Below are positions 46,195 to 59,151 of a stretch of 64,000 nt of DNA, piece after piece. Origin of the DNA: Massilia sp. UMI-21 (GTDB lineage: Bacteria > Pseudomonadota > Gammaproteobacteria > Burkholderiales > Burkholderiaceae_D); the NCBI GenBank assembly GCA_015277795.1, contig CP063848.1:1-64000 (forward strand). The letters are read 5' to 3'. The notes under the pieces were generated by a model. The model was not told where the DNA came from and made no database searches. It was given only the letters and a program-made list of their open reading frames with translations. A program made the translations under genes and the position numbers. Numbering within the stretch: position 1 is the first letter of the stretch; each line of letters begins with the position of its first letter.

Positions 46195-46384
46195 GCTGTC
46201 CCCGCGTCGGCATTGCCAGCTTAACTAAAATTAACACTCTACTACGAAGCCAGGACTTGGCTACCGGGAATGACCCGATAAAAAAATCCCGCTTGTTGAC
46301 GAGCGAACTATTGAACTGGCGTGAGAACACATCAGATAGCTTTACTCCACATGCCGATTGGTGTGTCCTACTAGCACGAAAGTG

Positions 46385-46423
46385 CTGGATGCATGTACAG
46401 CGTTTCGAAAAACCAGCTACACT
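46385..46423 (+). promoter_or_regulatory. Predicted LexA box and promoter of uvrA
   Basis: CTGGATGCATGTACAG (46385-46400) fits the CTG-N10-CAG frame of LexA boxes. A candidate -35 TGTACA (46394-46399) lies inside it and -10 TACACT (46418-46423) follows with 18-bp spacing. LexA binding would block RNA polymerase. The remainder of 46195-46509 holds no gene I can support. Confidence 0.5.
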
Positions 46424-46509
46424 AATGGGTTCTCCCCGATTGGCCCGCTCACCCGCGACACTCATGTGTGCCGGTCCCGCAAAACTTATTGAAAGCCTTT
46501 AAAGACTTA

Positions 46510-49359
<2,850 letters not shown>

Positions 49360-49439
49360 GCCGGGATCGAGCGTCGGATGAAAAAAAGCGGGGATGCGGC
49401 CACCAGCCGCATCCCCGCTTTTTCATGCCTGCGCCCGGC

Positions 49440-50261
49440 TTAGCGCTTGTATTCCTTGTCCGTCTTGTCCATGTGCTCCTTGTCTTGCATCTGGCTGTCC
49501 GAGGTGGCGCCGCGGGTGCCGCTCGCGCCCATGGTGGCCGCGCGACTGTCCCCGGTGAGTGCGGCCAGCGACTTGCGCAGCGTGGCGGCATTCGGATTGG
49601 TGATCTTGCCGCTCAGGACATCGCGTGCCGCGACCTGGCGGCGATAATAGGCCGAGGTCTCTTCTTCGTCATAGTCGACGTCGGTGATGCTGATCGCCGC
49701 GCCGCCGAACAGGCCTTCGGTGTCGGACCACACGGTGATGTCACCCCAGCCGGCCGTTCCCATGCCTTTCCTCGACCAGTCCACCACCGTCAGGCCGGCG
49801 TCGGCGTTCAGGGAGAACTTGTTGTTCTGCATGAAGGACTTCATCGCTTTCTCATCATTCAGCACGAAGGCGACGGCGCCGGCTTCCGCACCGGCCTGTA
49901 TGCCGGCGCTGATGCCGCCCATATTGTAGAAGGCCGGATTACCCCAGGTATTTCCGGTTCGCGTCAGCAGCACGCCGGCGCCGCCACGCACGCCGACACC
50001 CAGCGCCGCGCGACCATAATCCGGCACGATGAACACGCCTTTCGAACGCTTCAGCAGCGTTGCCATTTCCGGCGTTGCCTGCATCTGGCGCACGACCTCG
50101 ATCGACTTGTTAATGTGCTCGACCGCGTTGCCCATTTTTTCCTGATGCTGTTCCGTACCGACGGTGGCAGCCTCTTTGGCGGGGCCTACCTGGGCCACGA
50201 CGACGCTGCTCGATCCTGCCAGCAACATAGCGGCAATGCAATGTTTCATGGTTGGTTTCAT
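49440..50261 (-). CDS. SYLF-domain (Ysc84-like) exported protein
   Basis: A 273-residue protein with an N-terminal signal peptide (MKHCIAAMLLAGSSSVVVA). Residues about 65-215 form the SYLF lipid-binding domain: LLKRSKGVFIVPDYGRAALG, GVRGGAGVLLTR, WGNPAFYNMGGISAGIQAGAEA and SLNADAGLTVVDW. The C-terminal tail is polar and repetitive (TRGATSDSQMQDKEHMDKTD). SYLF proteins bind phosphoinositides in eukaryotes; the bacterial role is unknown. Start could be 50261 or the second Met at 50249. Confidence 0.82.
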   Translation of the reverse strand: MKPTMKHCIAAMLLAGSSSVVVAQVGPAKEAATVGTEQHQEKMGNAVEHINKSIEVVRQMQATPEMATLLKRSKGVFIVPDYGRAALGVGVRGGAGVLLTRTGNTWGNPAFYNMGGISAGIQAGAEAGAVAFVLNDEKAMKSFMQNNKFSLNADAGLTVVDWSRKGMGTAGWGDITVWSDTEGLFGGAAISITDVDYDEEETSAYYRRQVAARDVLSGKITNPNAATLRKSLAALTGDSRAATMGASGTRGATSDSQMQDKEHMDKTDKEYKR

Positions 50262-50442
50262 GGTCTTTCCTCCCTCGATGGTATTGAAAGACTAAACAGC
50301 GTAACTCCCTTGCCATTCAGGCAGCGCCAGTTTGAAATCTGGAAAGCAACCGGCCCAGCCCACGAGAACGGTGGTTCCGATACAAAAAGGGCGGCGCCCT
50401 TCGGCGCCGCCCCTGTTCCAGCCCCCTGCCGTCTATGCGGCA

Positions 50443-52305
50443 TCAGGCACCGAGTTGCTTCTCCAACCTGGCCTTGGTCTCCACCAGTTCCTGCGGCAGA
50501 CGATACGCCAGCTTGTCGAACAGTTCGGTGTGCAGCTTGAGCTCTTCGCTCCAGGCGTCCTTGTCGATCGAGGTGATCTGGGTGAACTGCACTTCGGTGA
50601 ATTCCACGCCTTCCCAGTTCAGGTCGCCGTAGTTCGGCGAGGTGCCGAACAGGTGCTGCTGGCCGCCGGTGGCCGAACCCTCGGCACGTTCCAGGATCCA
50701 CTTCAGCACGCGCATGTTGTCGCCGTAGCCCGGCCAGACGAAATCGCCGTTCTCGTCGGTACGGAACCAGTTGACGCAGAAGATCTTGGGCGCCGTACCC
50801 TTGGCTTCGATTTTCTTACCCAGATCGAGCCAGTGCTGGAAGTAGTCGCTCATGTTGTAGCCGATGAAGGGCAGCATCGCGAACGGGTCGCGGCGCACCA
50901 CGCCCATCTGGCCGGCGGCGGCGGCGGTGGTTTCCGAGCCCATGGTCGCGGCCATGTAGACGCCTTCCACCCAGTTGTTGGCTTCGGTCACCAGCGGCAC
51001 CGTGGTCGAGCGGCGGCCGCCGAAGATGAAGGCCGAGATCGGCACGCCGGCCGGATCGTCCCAGGCCGCGTCGATCACCGGGTTCTGGGTCGCGGCGACG
51101 GTGAAGCGCGCGTTCGGGTGGGCGGCCTTGGTGCCGGACGCCGGGGTCCAGTCCTTGCCCTGCCAGTCGATCAGGTGATCGGGGGCCTGCTTGGTCATGC
51201 CTTCCCACCATACGTCGCCGTCGTCGGTCAGCGCCACGTTGGTGAAGATGACGTTCTCGCGCAGCGAGGCCATGCAGTTGGGGTTGGTCTTGTCGTTGGT
51301 GCCCGGGGCCACGCCGAAGTAGCCGGCTTCCGGATTGATGGCGTACAGCTTGCCGTCCGCGCCCGGCTTGATCCAGGCGATGTCGTCGCCGATGGTGGTG
51401 ACCTTCCAGCCGTCGAAACCCTTCGGCGGGATCAGCATGGCGAAGTTGGTCTTGCCGCAGGCCGAGGGGAAGGCGGCGGCCACGTATTTCTTGTCACCCT
51501 TGGGCGACTCGACGCCCAGGATCAGCATGTGTTCGGCCAGCCAGCCGGTACCGCCCTGCTGCGCTTCCTGGTAGCCCATGTTGGAGGCGATGCGCAGCGC
51601 GAAGCACTTCTTGCCCAGCAGCGCGTTGCCGCCGTAGCCGGAACCGAAGGACCAGATCTCGCGGGTTTCCGGATAGTGGACGATGTACTTGGTGGCGTTG
51701 CATGGCCACGGCACGTCGTTCTGGCCGGCGGCCAGCGGCATGCCGACGGTGTGCACGCAAGGCACGAAGTCGCCGTCGGTACCGAGCACGTCGAACACGG
51801 CCTTGCCCATGCGCGTCATGATGCGCATGTTGACGGCGACATAAGGCGAGTCGGACAGCTCGACGCCGACATGGGCGATCGGCGAGCCCAGCGGGCCCAT
51901 CGAGAACGGCACCACGTACAGGGTGCGGCCGGCCATGCAGCCGTCGAACAGGCCGTTCAGGGTGCGGCGCATCTCGGCCGGGTCCATCCAGTTGTTGGTC
52001 GGGCCGGCCTGCTCTTTCGTTGCCGAGCAAATGTAGGTACGGTCTTCGACGCGGGCGACGTCCGATGGGTCGGACCAGGCCAGGTAGGAATTCGGGCGCT
52101 TTTCCGGGTTCAGCTTCTTCATCGTGCCGGCGGCAACCATCTGCGCGCACAGGCGGTCGTACTCTTCTTCGGAACCGTCGCACCAATAGATGCTGTCAGG
52201 CTTCGTCAGGGCGGCGATGTCCGCGACCCAATCGATGAGCTTTTGGTGTTTGACGTGAGCTGGAACGTTGAGTGCGGCGACGCCGTTCATCACGGGCTGG
52301 TTCAT
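50443..52305 (-). CDS. pckG: Phosphoenolpyruvate carboxykinase (GTP)
   Basis: PckG converts oxaloacetate and GTP to PEP, CO2 and GDP, the gluconeogenic exit from the TCA cycle. The start at 52305 ([12 protein letters not shown]) follows GGAGGT and gives 620 residues. [12 protein letters not shown] is the GTP-enzyme kinase-1a loop with the reactive cysteine. Other hallmarks are [36 protein letters not shown], and the metal-binding and guanine pocket region [14 protein letters not shown]. It is a long stand-alone gene. Confidence 0.96.
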   Translation of the reverse strand: MNQPVMNGVAALNVPAHVKHQKLIDWVADIAALTKPDSIYWCDGSEEEYDRLCAQMVAAGTMKKLNPEKRPNSYLAWSDPSDVARVEDRTYICSATKEQAGPTNNWMDPAEMRRTLNGLFDGCMAGRTLYVVPFSMGPLGSPIAHVGVELSDSPYVAVNMRIMTRMGKAVFDVLGTDGDFVPCVHTVGMPLAAGQNDVPWPCNATKYIVHYPETREIWSFGSGYGGNALLGKKCFALRIASNMGYQEAQQGGTGWLAEHMLILGVESPKGDKKYVAAAFPSACGKTNFAMLIPPKGFDGWKVTTIGDDIAWIKPGADGKLYAINPEAGYFGVAPGTNDKTNPNCMASLRENVIFTNVALTDDGDVWWEGMTKQAPDHLIDWQGKDWTPASGTKAAHPNARFTVAATQNPVIDAAWDDPAGVPISAFIFGGRRSTTVPLVTEANNWVEGVYMAATMGSETTAAAAGQMGVVRRDPFAMLPFIGYNMSDYFQHWLDLGKKIEAKGTAPKIFCVNWFRTDENGDFVWPGYGDNMRVLKWILERAEGSATGGQQHLFGTSPNYGDLNWEGVEFTEVQFTQITSIDKDAWSEELKLHTELFDKLAYRLPQELVETKARLEKQLGA

Positions 52306-52544
52306 AGATACCTCCAATGCCAATTAAGAATGCTGTCTGTTCCGGACACGCTCGGGCGTCCGTCTGACCGTGCCTTAGAATGGCGGTGCGCTCCATAAAG
52401 CGCGGCACGGTGCTGCCGGGGACGGGCGCTCGTGTCGACGGCCTCGTGGAAGCCGGGAACGATGCTGCTGGGGCTGACGCAAGCGTGTCAAACCCTCAAT
52501 GAATTGGTCGATTGTACACCCTGAAAACCCAGATTCATGCCCGT

Positions 52545-52587
52545 CTACTACAAAAAAGTAGCAGAAAATGCCCGAGTAATGTAGTAG
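52545..52587. promoter_or_regulatory. Inverted repeat in the pckG - dehydrogenase divergent region
   Basis: CTACTACA (52545-52552) and TGTAGTAG (52580-52587) form an exact 8-bp inverted pair with a 27-base spacer, and another GTAG lies between them. It is AT-rich, lies 68-110 bp upstream of the dehydrogenase start, and could be a repressor-type operator. The remaining part of 52306-52654 has no supported gene. Confidence 0.35.
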
Positions 52588-52654
52588 GCTATTCGAGTGC
52601 ATTTTGGAAGCTGTTATTTCGCTACGTATGGAACGTTAACTGGAAGCAACTGCG

Positions 52655-53644
52655 ATGAAAATAGCTGTGTTGGACGATTACCAGGATGCCGTACGCGGCC
52701 TGCAGTGTTTCCGGCTGCTGGACGGACACGAGGTCAAGGTATTTACGCATTCCGCGCGCGGCATGGGCCAACTGGCTGCACGGCTGGCGCCTTTCGAGGC
52801 CCTGGTGCTGATCCGCGAACGCACCGCCCTCCCGGCCGCGCTGTTGGCGCGGCTACCCAAGCTGAAGCTGATCTCGCAAACCGGCAAGGTCAGCGGGCAC
52901 ATCGACGTCGACGCCGCCACCGAACACGGCATTGCGATTGCCGAGGGCATCGGCTCGCCGGTGGCGCCGTCCGAACTGACCTGGGCCCTGATCATGGCCG
53001 CCAGCCGCAAGATCGTGCCGTATGCGAATAATCTGAAGGATGGCCTGTGGCAGACCGCCTCGGTCAATCCGGTGCTCAATGGCCTGGGGCGTTCGCTGCG
53101 CGGCCGCACCCTGGCAATCTGGGGTTATGGCAAGATCGGCCAGCTCGTGGCCGGCTATGCGCGGGCGTTCGGCATGCGCGTGCTGGTCTGGGGAAGCGAA
53201 GCCAGCCGGCAGAGAGCCGCCGCCGACGGCCTCGAGGCGGCCGCCTCACGTGAAGCGCTGTTCGCGCAGGCGGACGTGCTGACGCTGCACCTGCGCCTGG
53301 CGGAAGGGACGCGCGGCATCGTCGGGGCGGAGGATTTCGCGCGCATGAAGCCCGACGCCTTGTTCGTCAACACCAGCCGCGCGGAGCTGGTGGCGGAAGG
53401 CGCGCTGGAACAGGCGCTGCGGGCGGGACGGCCGGGGCATGCGGCGCTGGACGTGTTCGTCGGCGAACCGCTGCGGCCGGATGCGCCGCTGCTGCGCATC
53501 CCGACGGTGCTGGCAACGCCGCACTTGGGCTATGTGGAGCAGGACAGCTACGAGATCTATTTCCAGACGGCGTTCGAGAACGTCGTGCGCTTTGCCGCGG
53601 GGCAGCCGGACAACATCCTGAATCCGGCAGCCCTGGCCAAGTGA
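52655..53644 (+). CDS. D-2-hydroxyacid dehydrogenase family protein
   Basis: An NAD(P)-dependent oxidoreductase of 329 residues, in the phosphoglycerate dehydrogenase-like family. The Rossmann motif is AIWGYGKIGQ (about 151-160). Catalytic arginine is in FVNTSRAELV, glutamate in DVFVGEPLRP and histidine in ATPHLGYVEQDSYEIYF. The substrate is not predictable. The neighbouring pckG is divergent. CTGGAAG is a modest ribosome-binding site. Confidence 0.88.
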   Translation: MKIAVLDDYQDAVRGLQCFRLLDGHEVKVFTHSARGMGQLAARLAPFEALVLIRERTALPAALLARLPKLKLISQTGKVSGHIDVDAATEHGIAIAEGIGSPVAPSELTWALIMAASRKIVPYANNLKDGLWQTASVNPVLNGLGRSLRGRTLAIWGYGKIGQLVAGYARAFGMRVLVWGSEASRQRAAADGLEAAASREALFAQADVLTLHLRLAEGTRGIVGAEDFARMKPDALFVNTSRAELVAEGALEQALRAGRPGHAALDVFVGEPLRPDAPLLRIPTVLATPHLGYVEQDSYEIYFQTAFENVVRFAAGQPDNILNPAALAK

Positions 53645-53655
53645 GCCCCCGCGCG

Positions 53656-54420
53656 CTAGCTCTCCTGCTTCAGTTCCGGCAGACCGCTGAAGCTGGGACG
53701 CCGCGCCGGCATCACATGGGTGCCGGTCCATAGTCCGGCCCAGCCCGGCGGCCAGCCGATGGCCGGGCCGGCATACGCCGGCAGGCCGGCGCGCACCGGC
53801 ACCACCGGCACCGGCGGCGCCTCGACCAGCTGGCCGCCCACCGGGCGTTCCATGTTCAGGCTATACATGTACCCCGGCAACAGCAGCTCGCACACCTGCG
53901 CGAACCAGGCCGTGTGGTCTTCGTCGCGCCCCAGCGCCTGCGCCAGGCCCTGCGGGTCGAACCTGGCCAGCGCGTGGATCAGCTCTTCGGTGGTGGCGCC
54001 CGGCGAATCGCCCCAGCCCATCACCGGATTGTTGTTGTAGTCCGCGCCCGAGCCGTACCAGCCCTCGCGCCAGGTGCGCTGCATCCAGTTGCGCGGGCCG
54101 GTGAACAGGTGCCAGCGCCAGTGCAGGCCGGACGGCTTGGGCCACGAGTACAGGTACAGCTTCTGGTAGCCGGCCTGGTGCAGCGCGCGCACCACGGCCA
54201 TCAGGCGCGCATGCGGCATGCGGTCGGGCGGCGCGCGCCGGAACAGGATCGGTTCGCCGTCGGCATGCTGTACCTCGTCGCTCGACAGGTTCAGGTCGAG
54301 CGTGCGCTGCTCGTTGCCGAAGCGCGCCGAGATCCAGCCGGTCAGCAGGTTGACGTGGGTGATCACGCCATAGCCTCGATGGCGGTGGAAAATGACGGTG
54401 CCCGGTGCGACGGTTTTCAT
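53656..54420 (-). CDS. Conserved protein of unknown function with CarD/Tudor-like N-terminus
   Basis: A 254-residue protein. The start at 54420 (MKTVAPGTVIFHRHRGYGVI) is likely but lacks a strong ribosome-binding site; 54453 is an alternative. The first 50 residues look like a small beta-barrel of the CarD/TRCF-interaction type (PGTVIFHRHRGYGVITHV). The middle part has unusual Trp-rich sequence (GLHWRWHLFTGPRNWMQRTW, WYGSGADYNNNPVMGWGDSPG). The C-terminal 60 residues are Pro-rich. I do not recognise the family. Confidence 0.65.
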   Translation of the reverse strand: MKTVAPGTVIFHRHRGYGVITHVNLLTGWISARFGNEQRTLDLNLSSDEVQHADGEPILFRRAPPDRMPHARLMAVVRALHQAGYQKLYLYSWPKPSGLHWRWHLFTGPRNWMQRTWREGWYGSGADYNNNPVMGWGDSPGATTEELIHALARFDPQGLAQALGRDEDHTAWFAQVCELLLPGYMYSLNMERPVGGQLVEAPPVPVVPVRAGLPAYAGPAIGWPPGWAGLWTGTHVMPARRPSFSGLPELKQES

Positions 54421-54561
54421 GGGAGTAAATGAAGAAGAGAAGGGATAGCGCATCGATTATGGCTCATCCGATCCGGACGATTCTAGCGCAGACACAGTCG
54501 GATACACTACGGTTTGCGGCTATCATTACCCACCTTTTTTTCTGCACGTGGACAAACCAAC

Positions 54562-55047
54562 ATGACTTTGCGAATCATCGCCACCGGCGGCACTTTCGAT
54601 AAACACTACAATGAACTGAACGGCGTGCTCGGCTTTTCCGAAAGCCACCTGCCGGCCGTGATCGCGCGCTCGCGCATGACCGTGCCAAGCGAGCTCGAAG
54701 TGCTGCCCCTGCTCGACTCGCTCGACATGCAGGACCCGGACCGCCAGCGCGTGCTGGCTTCCTGCCGGGCGGCCAAGGAGAAAGCCATCGTCATCATCCA
54801 CGGCACCGACACCATGCGCGACACCGCCGCCGTGCTGGGCGGCGCGCAGCTCGACCAGACCATCGTGCTGACCGGCGCCATGATCCCCTACGAGATCGCG
54901 AATTCCGACGCCCTGTTCAACCTCGGCTTCGCCTGCGGCGTCGCGCAAACCCTGCCGGCCGGCGTCTACGTCGCCATGAACGGCCAGGTGTTCCCGTGGG
55001 ATAACGTCACCAAGAACCGCGCCGCGGGCGTGTTCCAGCAATTGTAA
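54562..55047 (+). CDS. Short asparaginase-domain protein
   Basis: A 161-residue protein equal to the N-terminal catalytic half of L-asparaginase. TGGTFDK provides the first threonine and HGTDTM the second Thr-Asp pair. LTGAMIPYEIANSDALFNLGFA matches the conserved asparaginase core. The C-terminal domain that normally completes the active site in a dimer is absent, yet the gene ends cleanly and such short forms recur in proteobacteria. Activity is uncertain. Confidence 0.78.
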   Translation: MTLRIIATGGTFDKHYNELNGVLGFSESHLPAVIARSRMTVPSELEVLPLLDSLDMQDPDRQRVLASCRAAKEKAIVIIHGTDTMRDTAAVLGGAQLDQTIVLTGAMIPYEIANSDALFNLGFACGVAQTLPAGVYVAMNGQVFPWDNVTKNRAAGVFQQL

Positions 55048-55128
55048 TTCCTACCGGCATGCGCGCGCTGCCCGGGCGCGTGCCTTCTTATACTCTCTCT
55101 TCGATCGACCCCGCACGAGGAGAGAGCA

Positions 55129-56742
55129 ATGAACGAGCAGCGTCCCATCCTGACCACGCGCCAGGGCCATCCGGTCCGCGACAACCAGTCGCTGCGCTCG
55201 GTGGGCGAGCGTGGTCCGGCCACGCTCGAGAATTACCAGTTCATCGAAAAGATCACCCATTTCGACCGCGAGCGCATTCCGGAACGCGTGGTACACGCGC
55301 GCGGCACCGGCGCCCACGGCTTCTTCGAACCCTACGGCAGCATCGGCGGCGAGCCGGCCAGCACCTACACGCGCGCCCGCGTCCTCAACGAGATCGGCGT
55401 CCAGACCCCGATCTTTGTGCGCTTCTCGACCGTGATCGGCGGCAAGGAGTCGCCCGAGACGGCACGCGACCCGCGCGGCTTTGCGATCAAGTTCAAGACC
55501 GTCGACGGCAACTGGGACCTGGTCGGCAACAACCTGAAGGTGTTCTTCATCCGCGACGCGATCAAGTTCCCCGACATGATCCACGCGTTCAAACCCGACC
55601 CGGTCACCAACCAGCAGGAACCGTGGCGCTTCTACGATTTCATTTGCAGCCACCCCGAAGCCCTGCACATGGTCACCTGGGTCAAGAGCCCATGGGGCAT
55701 CCCGGCCAACTACCGCGAGATGGAAGGCTCGGGCGTGAACACCTATAAGCTGGTCAACGACCAGGGCGTGGCCCACCTCGTGAAGTTCCACTTCCAGCCG
55801 AAGCAGGGCGTGCGCAACCTGACCAGCGAACAGGCCGCCCAGATCCAGGCCCAGGACACCAGCCACGCCACGCGCGACCTGTACCAGGCGATCGAACGCG
55901 GCGAGTTTCCGGAATGGGAATTCTGCGTGCAGATCATGAGCGACGGCGCGCATCCGGAGCTCGATTTCGACCCGCTGGACGACACCAAGCGCTGGCCGGT
56001 AGACCAGTTCCCGCTGCTGCCGCTGGGCCGCATCGTGCTGAACAAGAATCCAGACAATGTATTCGCCGAAACCGAGCAGTCGGCCTTCGGCACCGGCGTG
56101 CTGGTGGACGGCATCGATTTCTCGGACGACAAGATGCTGCAAGGCCGCACCCTGTCCTACTCCGACACCCAGCGCTACCGCGTGGGCCCGAACTACCTGC
56201 AGCTGCCGATCAACCAGCCGCAGGAAGGCGCGGCGGCGCGCACCAACCAGCGCGACGGCGCCATGACCTATTACGTGGACGGCCGCGGCGAGGACAAGCA
56301 CATCAACTATGAGCCGAGCCTGATGGGCGGCTATGGCGAAGCGCCACAGCCCGAGAAGGACTACCACCAGCACGTGGAAGGCCACCTGGGCCGCTACCAG
56401 ACCAGCCGCACGGCGGACGACTATGCCCAGGCCGGCGCGCGCTACCGCAGCTTCGAGGACTGGGAGCGCGACGACCTGGTCGCCAATGTCGGCGGCGACC
56501 TCAAGAAATGCCCGGCGCCGATCCAGCTGCGCATGGTGTGGCACCTGTGGCATTGCGACGAGGACTACGGCCGCCGGGTGGCGGAAGTGGCGGGGATCGA
56601 CCTGGAGCGCGCCAAGGCCCTGGACCCGCTGCCGGGCATGCCGGCGCCGCACCAGGACCGTCCGGGGGCGACCTATTCGGGCGGCAAACCGGAACAGGGG
56701 GATGAGCCGTCGACCAGCGAGGAGATGGCGGGGGCGAAGTAA
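55129..56742 (+). CDS. Monofunctional heme catalase
   Basis: Splits hydrogen peroxide to water and oxygen. The 537-residue small-subunit-type catalase has catalytic His in [20 protein letters not shown], Asn in [20 protein letters not shown] and the heme-ligand Tyr in [29 protein letters not shown] sequence precedes the ATG. Residues after about 490 are a hydrophilic tail. It is plasmid-type in no obvious way; no oxyR or ankyrin partner lies beside it. Confidence 0.95.
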   Translation: MNEQRPILTTRQGHPVRDNQSLRSVGERGPATLENYQFIEKITHFDRERIPERVVHARGTGAHGFFEPYGSIGGEPASTYTRARVLNEIGVQTPIFVRFSTVIGGKESPETARDPRGFAIKFKTVDGNWDLVGNNLKVFFIRDAIKFPDMIHAFKPDPVTNQQEPWRFYDFICSHPEALHMVTWVKSPWGIPANYREMEGSGVNTYKLVNDQGVAHLVKFHFQPKQGVRNLTSEQAAQIQAQDTSHATRDLYQAIERGEFPEWEFCVQIMSDGAHPELDFDPLDDTKRWPVDQFPLLPLGRIVLNKNPDNVFAETEQSAFGTGVLVDGIDFSDDKMLQGRTLSYSDTQRYRVGPNYLQLPINQPQEGAAARTNQRDGAMTYYVDGRGEDKHINYEPSLMGGYGEAPQPEKDYHQHVEGHLGRYQTSRTADDYAQAGARYRSFEDWERDDLVANVGGDLKKCPAPIQLRMVWHLWHCDEDYGRRVAEVAGIDLERAKALDPLPGMPAPHQDRPGATYSGGKPEQGDEPSTSEEMAGAK

Positions 56743-56771
56743 GCCGGCACAGCGCGGCAGTTCACCGGCCG

Positions 56772-56854
56772 GTTGAACGCGCGGTCGGCAAGCCGACCAC
56801 CCTACGGATGTCGGCTATTCGTAGGGTGGTCGGCTCTGCCGACCGCGCGGTGAT
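56772..56854. repeat. Two CGTAGGGTGG repeat units in head-to-head orientation
   Basis: Unit one (56772-56806) reads from GTTGAACGCG to CCACCCTACG. Unit two (56820-56854) starts CGTAGGGTGG and ends GCGCGGTGAT. The CGTAGGG ends face each other across 13 bp, the opposite of their outward orientation at 1.4 and 16.1 kb. Each unit contains a GGTCGGC/GCCGACC-type hairpin. Confidence 0.75.
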
Positions 56855-56893
56855 AGCTAGCGCCCGAATGACTGCAACGGCGCCGCTGGCGAA

Positions 56894-57790
56894 TTACGCC
56901 TTGGCTTCCCCGCCCAGCGCCTCGACCACATCCGCCAGCAGCTTGGCCATCTCGCCCGTCATCAGCACGATGTCGTTGTCGAAGCGCTCGTCGTCGCTGT
57001 AGGTGACTGCTTCGCCTTCCTTGATCACGTCCAGCGGCTTGACGCCCTTGATCGCGAGCGACTCGGTCAGCACGAAGCTGATGCGGTCGTTCCAGGTCAT
57101 GGCCAGGCGGGTGCACTGCTTGCCGGCGGCGATGTGGCGGCGGATGTCGTCCGGCTCCAGGGTGTGCTTCACGTAGCGCACGGCCGCACGGCTTTCGCCG
57201 GTGGCACGCAGTTCGGTGTCCTGGTCGATCGTGAAGCCGTAAGGCGCTTCGTCCGATTCCAGCCAGCCGGTCATCACGGCCACCGGCGAACGCTGCACGC
57301 GCAGCGATTCGAGCGGCATGCGGTCCACCGCCTTGAGCAGCAGCTTGATGACGTCGTCCGCCTTCGACGGGCTGGCGGCATCGACCACCAGCCAGCCGTT
57401 GACCGGGTCGATCCAGACCCAGACGTTGCTGCGGATCGAGAAGGCGCGCGGCAACAGTTCGTCGGCCACGCGCTCTTTCAGTTCCTTCATCGCCTTCTTG
57501 CCCGGCGGGAAGCCCTGCTGCTCTTCCATCTCGGCGGCCTTGGCCTTGGCGACCTGGTTGATGACCGAGCTCGGCAGCAATTTCTTCTCGGTGCCCAGCA
57601 TCATCAGCATCTGCTTGTTGACGACGTGTACCAGTTTGCCGTTGCCGCGTGGCGAATCCCAGCCCTGGCGCAGCAGCTCATTGCTGCTCGCGGGCGAGAA
57701 GGCCTGCGACTGCAGTGCTTCTTCCATCTGTTCCGGGTTGAATGCCCAGGGAGCGGGCAGGCGATAAATCTGGAGATTCTTGAACCACAT
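56894..57790 (-). CDS. rdgC: Recombination-associated protein RdgC
   Basis: RdgC is a ring-forming DNA-binding protein that modulates RecA. The 298-residue length and start [15 protein letters not shown] are typical. Also typical are FVPP-like GWDSPRGNG, the segment [19 protein letters not shown], and the C-terminal [20 protein letters not shown]. It lies 90 bp downstream of dinB on the same strand, so both DNA-maintenance genes may share transcription. Confidence 0.95.
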   Translation of the reverse strand: MWFKNLQIYRLPAPWAFNPEQMEEALQSQAFSPASSNELLRQGWDSPRGNGKLVHVVNKQMLMMLGTEKKLLPSSVINQVAKAKAAEMEEQQGFPPGKKAMKELKERVADELLPRAFSIRSNVWVWIDPVNGWLVVDAASPSKADDVIKLLLKAVDRMPLESLRVQRSPVAVMTGWLESDEAPYGFTIDQDTELRATGESRAAVRYVKHTLEPDDIRRHIAAGKQCTRLAMTWNDRISFVLTESLAIKGVKPLDVIKEGEAVTYSDDERFDNDIVLMTGEMAKLLADVVEALGGEAKA

Positions 57791-57879
57791 ACGCGTGTTA
57801 TCCGATTGTTTGCAAAATTCTGGGGAACGACATTCTACGCTGCCAGGAAGAACTCAGCCGTGTAGAGCAGGGAAAAAAA

Positions 57880-58992
57880 TTATTCAGTTGACGAGTCACC
57901 AACAGCCTCGACGATCGCGCCCGGCGGGGCATCGTCGAACAGGCGCAACTGCTCGACCGTTTCGGTGTCGCTCAGGCGCACGCCCACGCCCAGCAGCCGT
58001 ACCGGGCGGCTGTGGCGGGCCCAACCGGTTTCCATCAGGCGGGCATAGGTCGGGATATGTGGCGCATAGCCAACACACTCGACCGTGGTCTGCTGGAAGT
58101 CCGAAAACTTGATTTTTACGAACAGCTTGTTGATGAATTTTTCAGCACCATTGCGCTTGATCCGGCCCAGCAGGTGCTCCACCAGATCCGGCAGCAGCCG
58201 CAGGCAGGCATCCAGGTCGGGCACGTCCGGCGTATAGGTCTCTTCGGTGCTGACCGACTTGCGCTCGCGCGAGGTGTTCACTTCACGATGATCGATGCCG
58301 CGGCACAGGTCGTACAGCCGGACGCCGAAACTACCGAAGTGTTCGGTCAGCCGCTCGACGCTCCAGCCGCGCATGTCGGCGCAGGTCTGCAAGCCGAGGC
58401 GGTGCATCTTCTCGGCGGTGACCTTGCCCACGCCATACAGCTTCTTGACCGGCAGCGCGGCCACGAAGGCATCGACCTCTTCCGGCCGCACCAGGAACAG
58501 CCCGTCCGGCTTGTTCCAGTCGCTGGCGATCTTGGCCACGAACTTGCTTGGCGCCACCCCGGCCGATGCGGTGATGCCGACGGTCTCGACAATGCGGCGC
58601 CGGATCTCCTGTGCGATCAGGGTCGCGCTGCCCTTGCAGTGGGGCGAGGCGGTGACGTCGAGGTAGGCCTCGTCGAGCGAGAGCGGCTCCACCAGCTCGG
58701 TGTAGTCGCGGTAGATGTCCATGATCTGGCGCGAGGCGATGCGATACTTTTCCATCGCCGGCGGGATCACCAGCAGCTGCGGGCACAGCTTCATGGCCTG
58801 GGCGGTGGCCATGGCCGAATGGATGCCGTAGCGGCGCGCCTCGTAGTTGCAGGTGGCGATCACGCCGCGCTGGTCGGGACGGCCGCCGACCGCGAGCGGA
58901 CGCCCGCGCAGCGACGGGTCGTCGCGCATCTCGACCGATGCATAGAAGCAATCGCAGTCGCAGTGGATGATTTTACGGAGCAGAGAAGTCAC
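57880..58992 (-). CDS. dinB: DNA polymerase IV (Y-family translesion polymerase)
   Basis: A low-fidelity polymerase that bypasses DNA lesions. I place the start at GTG 58992 (VTSLLRKIIHCDCDCFYASVEM), which gives 370 residues, near the family norm; the ATG in the upstream open frame would run through the LexA box. Palm metal ligands are in HCDCDCFYASVE and SLDEAYLDVTASP. HhH-type and little-finger regions follow. The C-terminus lacks an obvious clamp-binding motif at the very end, but LRLFDDAP (QLxLF-like QLRLFDD) fits the beta-clamp site. A near-consensus LexA box is 35 bp upstream. Confidence 0.92.
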   Translation of the reverse strand: MTSLLRKIIHCDCDCFYASVEMRDDPSLRGRPLAVGGRPDQRGVIATCNYEARRYGIHSAMATAQAMKLCPQLLVIPPAMEKYRIASRQIMDIYRDYTELVEPLSLDEAYLDVTASPHCKGSATLIAQEIRRRIVETVGITASAGVAPSKFVAKIASDWNKPDGLFLVRPEEVDAFVAALPVKKLYGVGKVTAEKMHRLGLQTCADMRGWSVERLTEHFGSFGVRLYDLCRGIDHREVNTSRERKSVSTEETYTPDVPDLDACLRLLPDLVEHLLGRIKRNGAEKFINKLFVKIKFSDFQQTTVECVGYAPHIPTYARLMETGWARHSRPVRLLGVGVRLSDTETVEQLRLFDDAPPGAIVEAVGDSSTE

Positions 58993-59026
58993 ATGGACAG
59001 CGTCACGCGGGCGGCGGTGCCGACTA

Positions 59027-59042
59027 CTGTAATTGCATACAG
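59027..59042 (-). promoter_or_regulatory. LexA (SOS) box upstream of dinB
   Basis: CTGTAATTGCATACAG is a near-perfect palindrome with flanking TA on both sides, matching the TACTGT-N8-ACAGTA consensus at every fixed position. It lies 35 bp before the dinB start and suggests direct LexA repression. Confidence 0.8.
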
Positions 59043-59078
59043 TATCCGTCGAAAGTGGATTTCTTGCAATACAAAAAA

Positions 59079-59102
59079 GAACGCGCGGCATGCCGCGCGT
59101 TC
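59079..59102 (-). terminator. Terminator after the S8 protease gene
   Basis: A perfect 24-bp palindrome GAACGCGCGGCA / TGCCGCGCGTTC with six A on its left side (U-run on the minus strand). It is about 50 bp past the protease stop and separates it from dinB. Confidence 0.88.
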
Positions 59103-59151
59103 CCGGATGAAGGCGGCGCAGGGGAGCGCGCCGCCTCGTCCTGGTTGCTCC

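Noticed and set aside
54562..55047. Truncated asparaginase as a pseudogene
   Set aside because: The frame is clean with its own stop, no downstream remnant of the C-terminal domain is visible, and short asparaginase-domain proteins are known in other proteobacteria.
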